Source: Ifrita kowaldi (Eukaryota > Chordata > Aves > Passeriformes > Cinclosomatidae). Taken from it: a stretch of 64,000 nucleotides of DNA. Positions 13,657 through 24,134 of the stretch are shown here, one piece after another. How positions within the stretch are numbered: position 1 is the first letter of the stretch; each line of letters starts with the position of its first letter. The stretch covers positions 186,001-250,000 of the forward strand of contig VZRS01005506.1 of assembly GCA_013398055.1 (NCBI GenBank), read 5' to 3'. Below the pieces are notes generated by a model. The model was not told where the DNA came from and made no database searches. It saw only the letters and a program-made list of their open reading frames with translations. The position numbers were made by a program, and so were the translations under genes.

Positions 13657-16298
13657 GTTCCCCTTTTGAAATGTGAAGGCTAACCTTTCTAATGATTACA
13701 AGATTTATGAACAATTCAATAGCAATAGACTATAAAAGTGATAGGTCAGGCCACGTGTACACAAAGACTAAGCAGCTTTGGGTGAGATAAAAGATAAGGC
13801 AAAGATCCGGCTTAGATCCAGAGCTGTATTTTCAAGACAGCCCAGCATGCTGAGCAGTAACATCTTTATACGGAAATACTTAGGTTTGAATTTAGGAACA
13901 TATTTTAATCACACAGATTTTAATACACAATCTCCCTTTCAATGAATCTTGAGCTCCAGGCAGAGGGAAGCAAAGATATTATTTCCCTTTACACCACTTC
14001 TTTATTAAGATTCAGAAATGATATTTCACCTGTATTAGGTATGATCAGGGAGGATCCATTGCATACCATACTTTCTTTATACCATCTTCAACTTCTACTA
14101 AATCCTGATTAGCTGGCTTGAAATGTCAGCAGCCGTGGGCAGCTTTAGGCCCCAAAGATTTCTTTTCTGTTTGTGTGAGTGAAACTGTGCAGATCAGACA
14201 TACTTTTAATAATGTTTTGATTGACTTCTTGACTGTCTGTGATGCTAAGACATTGTTTATCCCTGACACACCCTACAAAGCGCTTCCCACCCTGCACTGT
14301 TTCTGTACTTGCAGCATACAGTTTTTCTGTCTTCCTCTAATCCCTTCCACTTCCTCTCTCACCATTCAAATATGTAAAGCTGTGAAGAGAGCAGTCTTTC
14401 TTCTGCATGTTAGTTAATAATATCCAGACTGTGAAACTAAAACTTACAGTACTGCATTTCTAATTAATGAGAAAGACATGCTGTAATAATATAGCTACAG
14501 ACAAGGAGCTCTGCTAGCAATCACCCAGGGCTCTGTTGAAAAACAGCCTGCCAAGCAAACCAATCATTAGCCAATTACATCATGGAGCTCTGTTTGGAGT
14601 GGATTTGGTACATACATGATGGAGCAGATGGTGGGGAAGAGTAGCCAGGGAGGACCTAGTCCAGCTGCTCAATGGCTGGACAAATGAAAGTTTGAAAAAA
14701 AACAAAAAAAGAAGAGCATGAGTGGTTTTAGTTGAAGATGAGGGTGGGGGGATTTGAGAACAGTTTCTGCAGGGTGTTAGTTGTAGGTGTAGTGTGTTGG
14801 AATAATCAGTACAGGTATTTTGAAAGTACTGCAGTGATCATGGCTTCTGGATGTTTCTGGTTCAGGTCTGCATGGTTTCCTGTCGGTCCTTGTGCCTTGC
14901 TGTGTAGAGAGGCGATACAAAGCAAAAAGGGCTGAGCAAAGCCCTTGCAAAAGCTGAGGAAAGGAAACTGCAAACCAGAGTTGGACCATATGCCTAAAAC
15001 ATTTGGTAATAGGGGCTGGCTCAGTTTCTCATGCAATGAGCCTGTGCATAGCCCATTTTTGTCTTCTGGTGAGAGTGAAGAAAACAGGTTTTCTTCCATG
15101 CCCGTTAGTCTCCAATGTGTCTCATCAGCTTTTGAAAACTGATAATGGTAATTCAGGAAAGACTGTGAGGTTTCATAACTTATGGTAGCTAGAAATGTGC
15201 AGAATCAGAGTCAGGTAATGTTCTAGGCTGGAATTGTATGAGGTCACTTCCCACCCAATTCTGTTTGAAACTGCTTTCAAGCTGAGATGGGAGATGTTGC
15301 TATTGCAGCAATCCTCAGGTGATGCTGAAAAATAAGAATTCTTGGGTTTGAGAAGTCAAGAAGGTTCAGATTTCCAAAACAGCCTTCCAATTTTCAGTGC
15401 CCAGCTTTAGGCTTTGTGTGTTTCAATACCCAAGGTACTGAATATTCATAACTATAAGGTGACAGCTTGGAGTTGAACGAGCAACGTTCCTTACCTTCAC
15501 TACACAACAGTCCTCTGGAAATAGGGATGAAGCCACATAGGAGGAGGTGAGAACTAGTTAGTGTGTAGACAATCCTTGAAAATGAGTAGTGCTTAGGAAA
15601 AATTTTTGAGGATCCAAAGAAATTTACAAAGTCAGTAGTTTCTTTGATTAAAATGATTGAGCCAGCTATACAAACAACACTGGTACATAAGTCCTTCTTT
15701 CTTCACTTAGGAAGAAACACTGTCCACGTTTTCTTACCCGCAAGATATTAAAATATATACCAAAAAATCTCCAAAAGCAGTGACTGAACAAACATAGAGC
15801 AACTGTTACATCATTTCATACTAATACATCATGCCCATTTATTCACTTCTCTGCTAAGCTTTGGTTCTTCTTTACTGTTTGCAAGTTCTTGAACCACATC
15901 CCACAGTGCTTCGACCCAGCAGACTGCTCGTGAGTTGGAGCTGATGTGCAGATGGACCCGAGCTCCTCTGCACAGGCTCCAGACTGGGTGATGTGAGCCA
16001 GCTTTATCCCAGAAGGCTTTAGTCACAGCGAAGTGGTTCTGTGCCTGAGTTAATGTGCCAGAATAGACGTGCTTCCAGATTCCAAGCTCCGCATTTTCCA
16101 GGCTGATATTGCGTAGAAGCAGAGAAGCTCTCATTTATCAATGGACAGAAACTGAACCCGCCAAAGTGGAGGAACCATTGCTGGAGAGTGACTCGGGATT
16201 GTGACAGAGATGAAGCGGTAGGAGACTGAGCAGAGGAAGCTCATACAATGAGCAAGAACAGCTTGTGTCACGTTACCACCTGTTCCTTTGACATCTGA

Positions 16299-16320
16299 AT
16301 TTATGGTCTAAACCATAAAT
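16299..16320. repeat. Short hairpin, 9-bp arms
   Basis: Arms at 16299-16307 and 16312-16320 are perfect reverse complements around a 4-base loop. This is a small AT-rich palindrome, of a kind expected occasionally in 64 kb. No gene context is visible. Confidence 0.6.
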
Positions 16321-19300
16321 GGCTTAAGGCCTCATTTATTTGAAGTCAGGACAGAAACAGCACATGCTCTACAGAGCTCAGTTCCACGTTTCAAGTACCG
16401 AGCACATGCAAAACTGAACAAACCTTATGGAATTTGGAGACTTTTGGTAACAAATAAAATTAGATACCATGTAAAACTATTATAAAGGAAAAGACACCAA
16501 ATTAATCCCTTCTAAACTAAAATAAATCATAAACAAAAAAGGAAAATAAAGTAAATAAATAAATATGAGTGCTTGAGGCCAAATGTAATTCCCACCAAGG
16601 AAATAATCAAATGTAGAAGTACTGTGGCAAAACTTGAGTTAGTATGTTCCTGGCTCTGTAGTTTATGGGAGAGAATAGACATATAATCATCACCTTGAAT
16701 AAAATATATACCATGACTGGGAAAAGGACAGGATTTTTTAAAGTTCTATCACTTGAATAAAAACCACAAGACAGGTGGTGATGACAAAGGCTAGGGAATG
16801 TGATAACATGTATTAATAGCAGTTCAAAGAAAGAAAGGTACAGCTGCTGCAGGAAATGTTGGATCCAGCTCTGCAGCTGAGCTGAACTTGGTCCTCTGCC
16901 CTGAAGTGTTAGAAAGAAAAATGAGTGTACGTAGCCATGGATTTGCTCTAATCCATGATTTGAGGATGCCAGTAGACACCCAAGGTATCTGTCCTGTATA
17001 GAACAGAGAAGACTTGTTTTCTGTATTTGTTTGAGTGACAAATATCAATAATATGGCAGAAATGTTTAAACAAGGACACAGCACATTGCAAAGGAAAACA
17101 ATCCATCTGTTTCAGCAGCTGAAGTATTCAGTTAGGTATCTACTGCAGCGAAGAAACTCTCACACTGTTTCTAGCTAGTTTCTACAATACTTGTTTATCG
17201 TGGCTAGAAGAGCTGTCTAGGGTGGTTTGCAGGACCTGATTTGGACACAAGAAATTATTTTATAGCTGCTCTGTACTCTCTTGTAGGTTCAGATTCCATG
17301 TGCAATCGCAATTAACCAAGTAAGCTACATACACTGTCTCCATACCTTTCAAATGACTGAAATCTGCACCCCGGCCTGAGATGTCTGTGTCTGGTAGCAG
17401 AGGTCTGTCCCCATCTGACTCTGCAAATGGCCAGAACCAACACTGTCTTAACAGGCAGCTCACCTGAATGCAGAGACCCTCCTTCAATCTCTGTCAGCTT
17501 CCTTGGGAAACAAGAGTACTCAGGAGCTCTCAGCAGTAAGGTGAGCCTGCCAAGACTTTATTTGTCTGTCTCTGGAGTATGCTGGGTAAATGGAAGACAT
17601 TTGTACATTACAAAGGTGGCCACTACATAATTTTGTGAGCACACATGACTCAAGCATGAAATTGCTGAGCAATGACAGAAGTCACTGACAGCTATTCTCA
17701 CACTGTACATTAACAGACTTATTGCTCTGAATTAGCACATATGCATATATAGTGATATACTATGTGAATAGTAAAGATGGTTTCTCCAAACCTGTGGATA
17801 AGAACAGTAGCTATTACCAACATAAGATCTGTTTAGCTTGGTCACTGAAGGACTTTACTTGATTCCATGACTGTGCCTTTTCAGTTGGATGCTAGTGGAT
17901 ACCCTTGTTGCCACAGTTGCTGTTCAGCCTGTCATCATAAGCGATGTTTGCGTTTGTGTTAGAAATAGCAGGAGAGTTTCGTATCGACTTTCTAATAACA
18001 CATAAAGAACTGCAAACCAATCCATAATGAGCACTTATGCTTCTTTGCTTCCTTTTTTGCTCTAATGCTTCATGTCATATTTGCTTGGTAATTTTTTTTT
18101 AAAGTTTAAAAATTCTGTTTCATTTAACATGTTGACTTCCTGTTGGGGTAGTTTTTCTCTCCAAAGGAACAAACATACACTGAAAACTGAGCCATTCAGG
18201 ATCCTCTTGAGATCTCATATATTACAGCAAAAACATCCCCGTATTTAAATTTATCAAATCTCTCACCAAACTGCAGTAATTACGTCCTGAGTTGCTTTAG
18301 TCCATGTGGCAAATCTGTGCTCTGTTTATAGGATATATGCCTTCCTTCTCTTGTTTTGGTAGTGAACAGTAAAACAAAAGGCCATGAACAGGTTCTGGTC
18401 ATGCCTGTTTGTCTTCCACCAGTGGTACTGGGAACACTCCATCTCAAGCCTCCTGTGCTGATTTCTTAATCTTCAAAGTTTCTGACTTTAGATGACAAAT
18501 TTTGAGTGCACTCCACAGTCCAGGATATGTCTTGTTTAACTTCTCCAAAAAAGTGATTAGAATGAAGAACAGTGTTTCATGTGTGGTTTTAAAGAAGATG
18601 AGTCAGTTCAGTTGAGCTAGATATTGTTTCTGAAACATCCAATATCTTTGTTTAGACTGGGGAGAAAACTAAGAAATAAGAAGGAAAAAACCAGCAGATT
18701 CAGCAGATCTTATCTCACTATTTCTCCCTCCTGTTTTCATTTGCACTTCTATTTCCATGCAATATTTCATTTCTTTATGCATCTATCACTGTTTGCTTCA
18801 GTCAGAAGTTCAAAGGCAGCCTGCTTGCATAAAGGAGAGACAGTATTGACTGATCTATAATATTGTTTCTACCTTTTTTGACCAATCCTCAATGCATATT
18901 TCCAGTTTTGAGAAGCATTTCATGAATCACTGGGCAGTTTGAAAAATCTATAGTGTAGGCTCATTACTTTGCTGGCTGCTGAATGTTTTCCATTGGTTGT
19001 GTTGCAAGGCAAAAATGCAGCCCTTTCTCTCAGGAAAAAGAGGTTAAAATTTCATATATACATAAATAATAAAACAACACATGGAGGTGATATCAGTGTG
19101 ATAGATTTCAATTCCTACATACCTTTGACTGCCCTGCTGCCCATTAATCCACACAAACTTCCATCATATTCCAACCTCCTTAGCACCTTTAGTCTCACTT
19201 TTCTAGGTAGTCAGTCAAAAAAAGCTTGCTTCTTTCCTCTGAAATGTGGCACTCCCAGCCATCCTCCCAAATGTCACTGGCTGCAGGCCCAGGACAAGCA

Positions 19301-22259
19301 ATATTCTGTTCTATGCTAGTGATCATGGTTTAAGCTCAAACATCATGAGCCTGCAGAAGTGGGAGCTTTATATTTCCAAGTGAGCTCCTTGCCCCAGCAA
19401 GCAGAGAGGGATAAAATGGCTATAGGAGTTTATTTCAGCAGGGTCAGAAAGCCCAACTCCTGAGGAGACAGATCCAGGGCTTCACAGACCACAGAATATA
19501 ATGGAAATGACAAAATGATGCAACATACCAGGAATCACTTTTAGATTAATTTTAAATTTTTAACTAATTTTTTCTCACATTTAACCACCTATAGAATCTT
19601 AGTAACTCAGATTCTGCATTTCAAAGGCATAAGGATATCAAAGTGGTCCTGATACAGTTAACCTCTCCCCTCCAATCTATTTTAAGCACTTCTATCACCA
19701 ATATTTTTCTGAAAAACACCTTCATACACGTAGTGTGATGGGAATGTATTTAAGTGCTTTCAGCACTCCTGCAGAGTGACATGCAGAACTCACATAGAGT
19801 TTAACTACTTATATCACACCGTATCCCTTTTCTTCACAGTCTTTTCTGAAGGGTAGTAGATAAACAAAAGCTTCCTTTTTCTTATTCTCTTTAAAATTAG
19901 GCACAGATATAAATCAGTTCTCTAAAATATTATCTTTTTTATTTTCTTTTTTTTTCAGCAAAGAAGCCACACTGTCATCAATGAGTCACAAAATAATTAA
20001 ACATTAAAGACTGTCTGGGCTTTTGTTCTGAGGAAGGGACAAGGTTGAAGGGTAGCTGCAGCTTCCAGTTCAGAGGCGTTCTGTGTATTGCCTGCATGTG
20101 CAAACACCCTGCCTCTGGTCTTGGTGGAAAGGAGACAGGGACAGCAAGGTCACACAGGTAGTTGATAGTGCACTTAGGGAAAACAACATCTGGATCATCA
20201 ACAGAAACACCAACCATTGCCCTCATCCCAGCTTCCACTGAATATTTTGGCTACCAGTCGCTGAGGTGCGCTGGCGCAGAGGCTCCTCCACTCGAGTGCT
20301 CATTCCAGGCCAACCATAATGTGGAAAGTATGTTAATAATTGTTCATTATATTAAGATGTAAATTATGCTATATAATCTCTATACAAACTTCATGAGAAA
20401 TCAGCCATAGCTTGAAAGGGTTATTTTATATCTAGCTAAGGAAATCTCTCAAAGACAATTTGAGCTAAAAAGCATTACAAAAAGGCAGTTATTTCACACA
20501 TCCAGACATCTCAGGGGAAGTTGCTGTTTTTATTTAGGAATCAGTGAAAGAGCTCTGTTGCTCCAAGTCCATTGCCAGTTTTCAAAGGTTTGTCTCTCTC
20601 TGAACCACTACTTCTTACACAGATTTCTCACTCTGCATGGATTTTTATGCTGTCATTAGCATCTTAGGTCCTCCTGAAGCTGCCACAAGCAGATTTTTAT
20701 TCCATATGGCTATTTTGTCAGCCTGTAGCTACCAGAAAGATGAAAATGAGAAGGGTAAGCTGGAAGAGGAGACAACCCAGACCATTCCATGCAAACAAAA
20801 AGCTCTTCTCAGTCAGACTTGGTTGAAAAGCCCTACTTCCACTCTGCCACTTTTTCTCCTGGGCTAGGGGAAGCAGCTGTTTATGTTTTAATCTGTCTTT
20901 ACCCCCAGCTCTAAGGAGGAATAGAAATGCATGGATAGTTCATTATCCCTTGCATATAGAAAATAAATTGGATGAAGCAGAAAGTCAAATGGACTTCAAG
21001 AAGTTTTCCATATTGACTCATTTCCAAGTTGATTAAATGCTCGTAAGTGCAGCCTATGCTCTTCTCCTTGCAAATCTAGCTATTGGGTATACAGATTCAT
21101 ATTTACATGTATGCAGATTTCAATAGTGTTAAAAAAACAAGCCTCCGGATAGCTAGAACTATTAGTTCATGGGAATTTAAAATTAAATTAAGTAGCTGGG
21201 CTGTTTTCCAGATGATTTCTAAAGTTCCTGTGCTTACACAAAAACCTCCGTAGGATTTACATTACACTACTGTATTTGTTTCAGTGAGCATTTGACTGCC
21301 AAGAATACGGTCTATGACCAAAATGGCAATCTAATTAAATATTTGACAAGCAGAAAGCTGGACATTATTCAAGTCAAGCATTAAATTAGAAAACTTAGTT
21401 TGTCTCCTTTATCAGTAGATTTTTAAATCAGTCTATTCTACCAAAACCCATGAGTTTAATGAATTTGGTCAGACATACTGTGTAACAGATGTCTAACATA
21501 CAGCCATGAGCCTAAATCATAAAAACGATGCTTCACTTTGGCACAGCAAAATATATATGAAAGACTCAGAAAGGTCAGTCACCAGCAACCTGCTTGCTGC
21601 TAGTTGAGAAACAGCACTGTGAAATGCATGAGCTGCCTTTTGTAGTCTCTTATAGGAAGCCTTGGAGAGCCACAGATAATTTGCTTTCAATGATTCATCA
21701 AGTTGGCCCTTTGTTTCACTAATTTGAGTGTCAAGTGCAACCACGTAATAAAGAATTACCAAGACCTGGTAAGATTCTTCTTATATTGCTCTGTTTGCCT
21801 TAACAACTGGTACTGCTGAAACCAACCCCACAAACTGCATAAACAGCAAGTGTGTGTGCAACACGGCATCTTCTGTGAAATGACAAAGCGTGTTGTTATC
21901 TGCCGATGTACCATACCTTCATGTTTCTTTTTCCTTTCTTAAAAGGCACTAATTGCTGCATGCTGTGCCCATGCTAGAGATGGCATTTATTTCACTGTTC
22001 GTCCTCCAATGAATTAGCAAAGGTAAAAAATGTATTTCAATGACAATTCCAGCCTTGAGAAAAGGTGCTATTGTGACCATGGTTGAGTTACCTTGCTGAT
22101 AGTTTTCTCCTTAATGTAATTTTTAATACTACATAGCTGTAGGTTAGATGTGAAGTCATATTTTAGAACTCCTATTGAGATGAGTAGTTTCAAGTGAAAT
22201 AACTTCATGATTAGGAGATAGATTTTTTTTTAAATGCTGTCAGTCTAATAACTTCGTAA

Positions 22260-22683
22260 GAGATCAACCCTAAAAACGGCTTGTTTAGAAGGGGCACATT
22301 TATTAACGTGGAATTCTCAGAGCGAAAGATCTATGTAATTTGAGGTCTGATAAAGTTTTCACAACTGAACCAAACACTATTAATACAAAGAAAGAATAAA
22401 AAAACTATTACTACAAAGAAAGAATAAAAAACTTTAGAAGGCTGCTCGTGAGAGTGGGAAAATGTCCGCCTTCAGAAACCAGAGAGATGGCATGGGGAGC
22501 AAGTCTGTGAGATATGCTTTGGAAGACGAAGAAAGCTTCTGTCAAAAGGGTTTGAAACCGATTGTTAGAGCTTAGGAAAGATTGTGTGAGAGGGTATTGT
22601 CAGCGCAGCACAAGGAGTTGAGGGCGTCGATTTTTTTACTAACGTGAATTTAAAGTATTGCTTGATCGCTGCCAGCTCCAGGA
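22260..22683 (+). repeat. Left copy of 424-bp direct duplication (probable assembly artefact)
   Basis: This segment recurs at 22772-23195 with a constant offset of 512 bases at both ends. Reading the two copies side by side, I see no difference. The left copy ends directly at an N (22684) and the right copy begins directly after an N (22771). An identical block abutting both sides of a gap is the classic sign of overlapping contig ends that were not merged. Inside the unit there is a smaller tandem repeat of about 28 bp (around 22377-22433) with the shared core ACAAAGAAAGAATAAA. A recent genuine tandem duplication is possible but less likely. Confidence 0.9.
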
Positions 22684-22684
22684 N
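22684..22684. other. Assembly gap (single N)
   Basis: A single ambiguous base at the junction between the left copy of the duplicated segment and an 86-bp GC-rich piece. It probably stands for a gap of unknown size rather than one uncertain base. Confidence 0.8.
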
Positions 22685-22770
22685 CAGCCGAGGACCCGGC
22701 TCTGGCAGGCTCCGAGGGTCCGGCCGAGTGTAATTCCCCCCTAATCCCCGCCACGGCGGCGCTTCCCCGG
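22685..22770. other. 86-bp GC-rich orphan fragment between two gaps
   Basis: A short, CpG-containing, very GC-rich piece bounded by N on both sides (22684 and 22771). Its composition differs sharply from the AT-rich duplicated sequence on either side and resembles the CpG island several hundred bases to the right. It is probably a small contig from the GC-rich promoter or first-exon region. Its order and orientation are not guaranteed. I see no ATG followed by a donor site in it. Confidence 0.7.
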
Positions 22771-22771
22771 N
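22771..22771. other. Assembly gap (single N)
   Basis: A single N immediately before the second copy of the 424-bp segment. The flanking sequence changes abruptly in composition. Confidence 0.8.
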
Positions 22772-23195
22772 GAGATCAACCCTAAAAACGGCTTGTTTAG
22801 AAGGGGCACATTTATTAACGTGGAATTCTCAGAGCGAAAGATCTATGTAATTTGAGGTCTGATAAAGTTTTCACAACTGAACCAAACACTATTAATACAA
22901 AGAAAGAATAAAAAAACTATTACTACAAAGAAAGAATAAAAAACTTTAGAAGGCTGCTCGTGAGAGTGGGAAAATGTCCGCCTTCAGAAACCAGAGAGAT
23001 GGCATGGGGAGCAAGTCTGTGAGATATGCTTTGGAAGACGAAGAAAGCTTCTGTCAAAAGGGTTTGAAACCGATTGTTAGAGCTTAGGAAAGATTGTGTG
23101 AGAGGGTATTGTCAGCGCAGCACAAGGAGTTGAGGGCGTCGATTTTTTTACTAACGTGAATTTAAAGTATTGCTTGATCGCTGCCAGCTCCAGGA
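22772..23195 (+). repeat. Right copy of 424-bp direct duplication
   Basis: Matches 22260-22683 across its whole length and then continues into unique sequence at 23196. The right copy joins smoothly to the CpG island and the left copy joins smoothly to the upstream flank. The most economical reading is a single real copy connecting the two, with the gap and orphan fragment inserted by the assembler. Confidence 0.9.
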
Positions 23196-23348
23196 AACCC
23201 AGGTAGCAGAGGGAGAACGATAAATTTTCCGCTAGGGAGAAACACAAATAACGTAACGTGAAGGTCGTGCCCCGGTGCCATAAGCAGGACAGAGGCCTGG
23301 GCAGAGGGAGGGAGGAAGGGAAGGAGCTCCTGCCCCTGCTCCTGCTCG

Positions 23349-23349
23349 N
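23349..23349. other. Assembly gap or unresolved base (N)
   Basis: A single N within the GC-rich island, in a run of CTGCTC/CCCGGG sequence. It may mark a collapsed or missing GC-rich segment, and is a possible location of the absent first coding exon. Confidence 0.7.
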
Positions 23350-23882
23350 CCCGGGCACCCTGTACACGCTCCAGCCTTTCCCGGGCTGCATCCCCGCGGC
23401 TCTCCGGGATCGCACGAAGGCGACCAAACCTCGGTGGCGGCGACCAAGAACTTTCCGCCTGCTTTCTTTTATTCGTGTTGCTTGTGGTTTGGGGGTTTAG
23501 TGTGTGTGTGCGTTTCAAGGAGCGTACAGAAAACCGATCTGCTTAAAGGACGAGGCTGGAGGTAGCTGGGGGGGGGGAAGCGCTACAGTCCCCAACACTC
23601 GGTAAAATGCACGAATGAGATGCCCAAAGGGGGACGGCGGCACGGGAATGAGAGGCGCGGGGGACCAGGCGCACGGAGGGGAGAAGAGGCGAGGGAGCAG
23701 GGCTGCGGGAGAAGGAGGGAGGCACGGGAGCGGGCTGGCGAGGGGGCAGGAGGAGGACGGAGGGGTTTCCCCAGTTCACTCCTCGCACTTCTGCCGGGTG
23801 GCTGGCGGGTGAAACTTGGGGGTGCGTCGGCGGGGAAGCGGCGCGCCCCGCTGGGCCCCGCGGCGGGGGGAGCCCGCTGAGC

Positions 23883-23906
23883 CGGCTCTCTCTCTGCCCC
23901 CCGCAG
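23883..23906 (+). other. ST6GALNAC5: Splice acceptor of ST6GALNAC5 exon 2
   Basis: A pyrimidine-rich tract (CTCTCTCTCTGCCCCCCGCAG) ends in CAG at 23904-23906, directly before the codon CGC for the conserved arginine. The acceptor position agrees with the point where similarity to the mammalian protein begins, after its first five residues. Confidence 0.88.
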
Positions 23907-24128
23907 CGCCACGGGCTGGCCGTCTGCCTGGCGCTCACCACCATGTGCACCAGCTTGTTGCTCATGTACGGCGGCATCGGCATCGGCGGGGGCCACCCGG
24001 AGCCGCGGCGGCGGCAGCAGCAGGTGGCGGCGGTGCCCAGCCGCCCGCCGGAACGCGGCCAGCGCCACCCGGCTCTGCCCGTCGGGGCCGGCCTCCTGGA
24101 GGGCTACATCAGCGTCCTGGAGCACAAG
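23907..24128 (+). CDS. ST6GALNAC5: ST6GALNAC5 coding exon 2 (signal anchor and stem), partial gene
   Basis: Internal exon of alpha-N-acetylgalactosaminide alpha-2,6-sialyltransferase 5, a type II Golgi membrane enzyme. It transfers sialic acid from CMP-Neu5Ac to the GalNAc of gangliosides such as GM1b, giving GD1alpha, mainly in nervous tissue (family knowledge). The exon has 74 codons and is phase 0 at both ends. Residues 1-3 (RHG) are cytosolic. Residues about 3-23 form the hydrophobic anchor, with the diagnostic stretch GLAVCLALTTMCTSLLL, which I recognise from the mammalian protein. Residues about 24-60 are a Gly/Pro/Arg/Gln-rich luminal stem with RRRQQQ. The end, GLLEGYISVLEHK, corresponds to the human segment just before the catalytic domain. 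The start codon is not in this exon; the mammalian protein has MKTLM before RHG. The ATG at 23943 has a good Kozak context but lies inside the anchor, so it is probably internal. Sialylmotif exons lie beyond the window. Confidence 0.93.
24006..24023 (+). repeat. ST6GALNAC5: (CGG)3(CAG)3 triplet tract in the coding stem
   Basis: Six consecutive in-frame triplets encode Arg-Arg-Arg-Gln-Gln-Gln in the luminal stem. The human protein carries a long glutamine run at about the same place (recalled from the family). The site therefore looks like the short avian state of a triplet-repeat region that varies in length. Confidence 0.8.
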
Positions 24129-24134
24129 GTGAGC
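24126..24134 (+). other. ST6GALNAC5: Splice donor of ST6GALNAC5 exon 2
   Basis: AAG followed by GTGAGC, with the GT at 24129-24130. This is a near-consensus U1 site and it keeps phase 0. Read-through would add an Arg/Pro-rich tail and stop at 24183-24185, so the donor is also required by the protein comparison: the next exon should begin with the Pro-Leu-Lys of the catalytic-domain start. Confidence 0.9.

Larger units (their letters stand above)
1..22259. other. Upstream intergenic / 5' flanking DNA, no supported gene
   Basis: AT-rich, single-copy-looking DNA to the left of the ST6GALNAC5 CpG island. The open reading frames here are short (the longest, 144 codons, is at 16607-17041 on the minus strand). 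They lack recognisable domains and are not flanked by convincing splice sites. I see simple-sequence tracts, a 20-bp tandem duplication and small hairpins, listed separately, but no RNA gene, no clear CR1 copy and no promoter-like CpG cluster before about 22.6 kb. From knowledge of the vertebrate locus, the paralogue ST6GALNAC3 lies upstream of ST6GALNAC5. The stretch could therefore be the spacer between them or, less likely, part of a long first intron if exon 1 lies further left. Confidence 0.6.

Noticed and set aside
16607..17084. Overlapping minus-strand open frames of 144 and 86 codons
   Set aside because: No start context, domain or conserved pattern seen; treated as chance.
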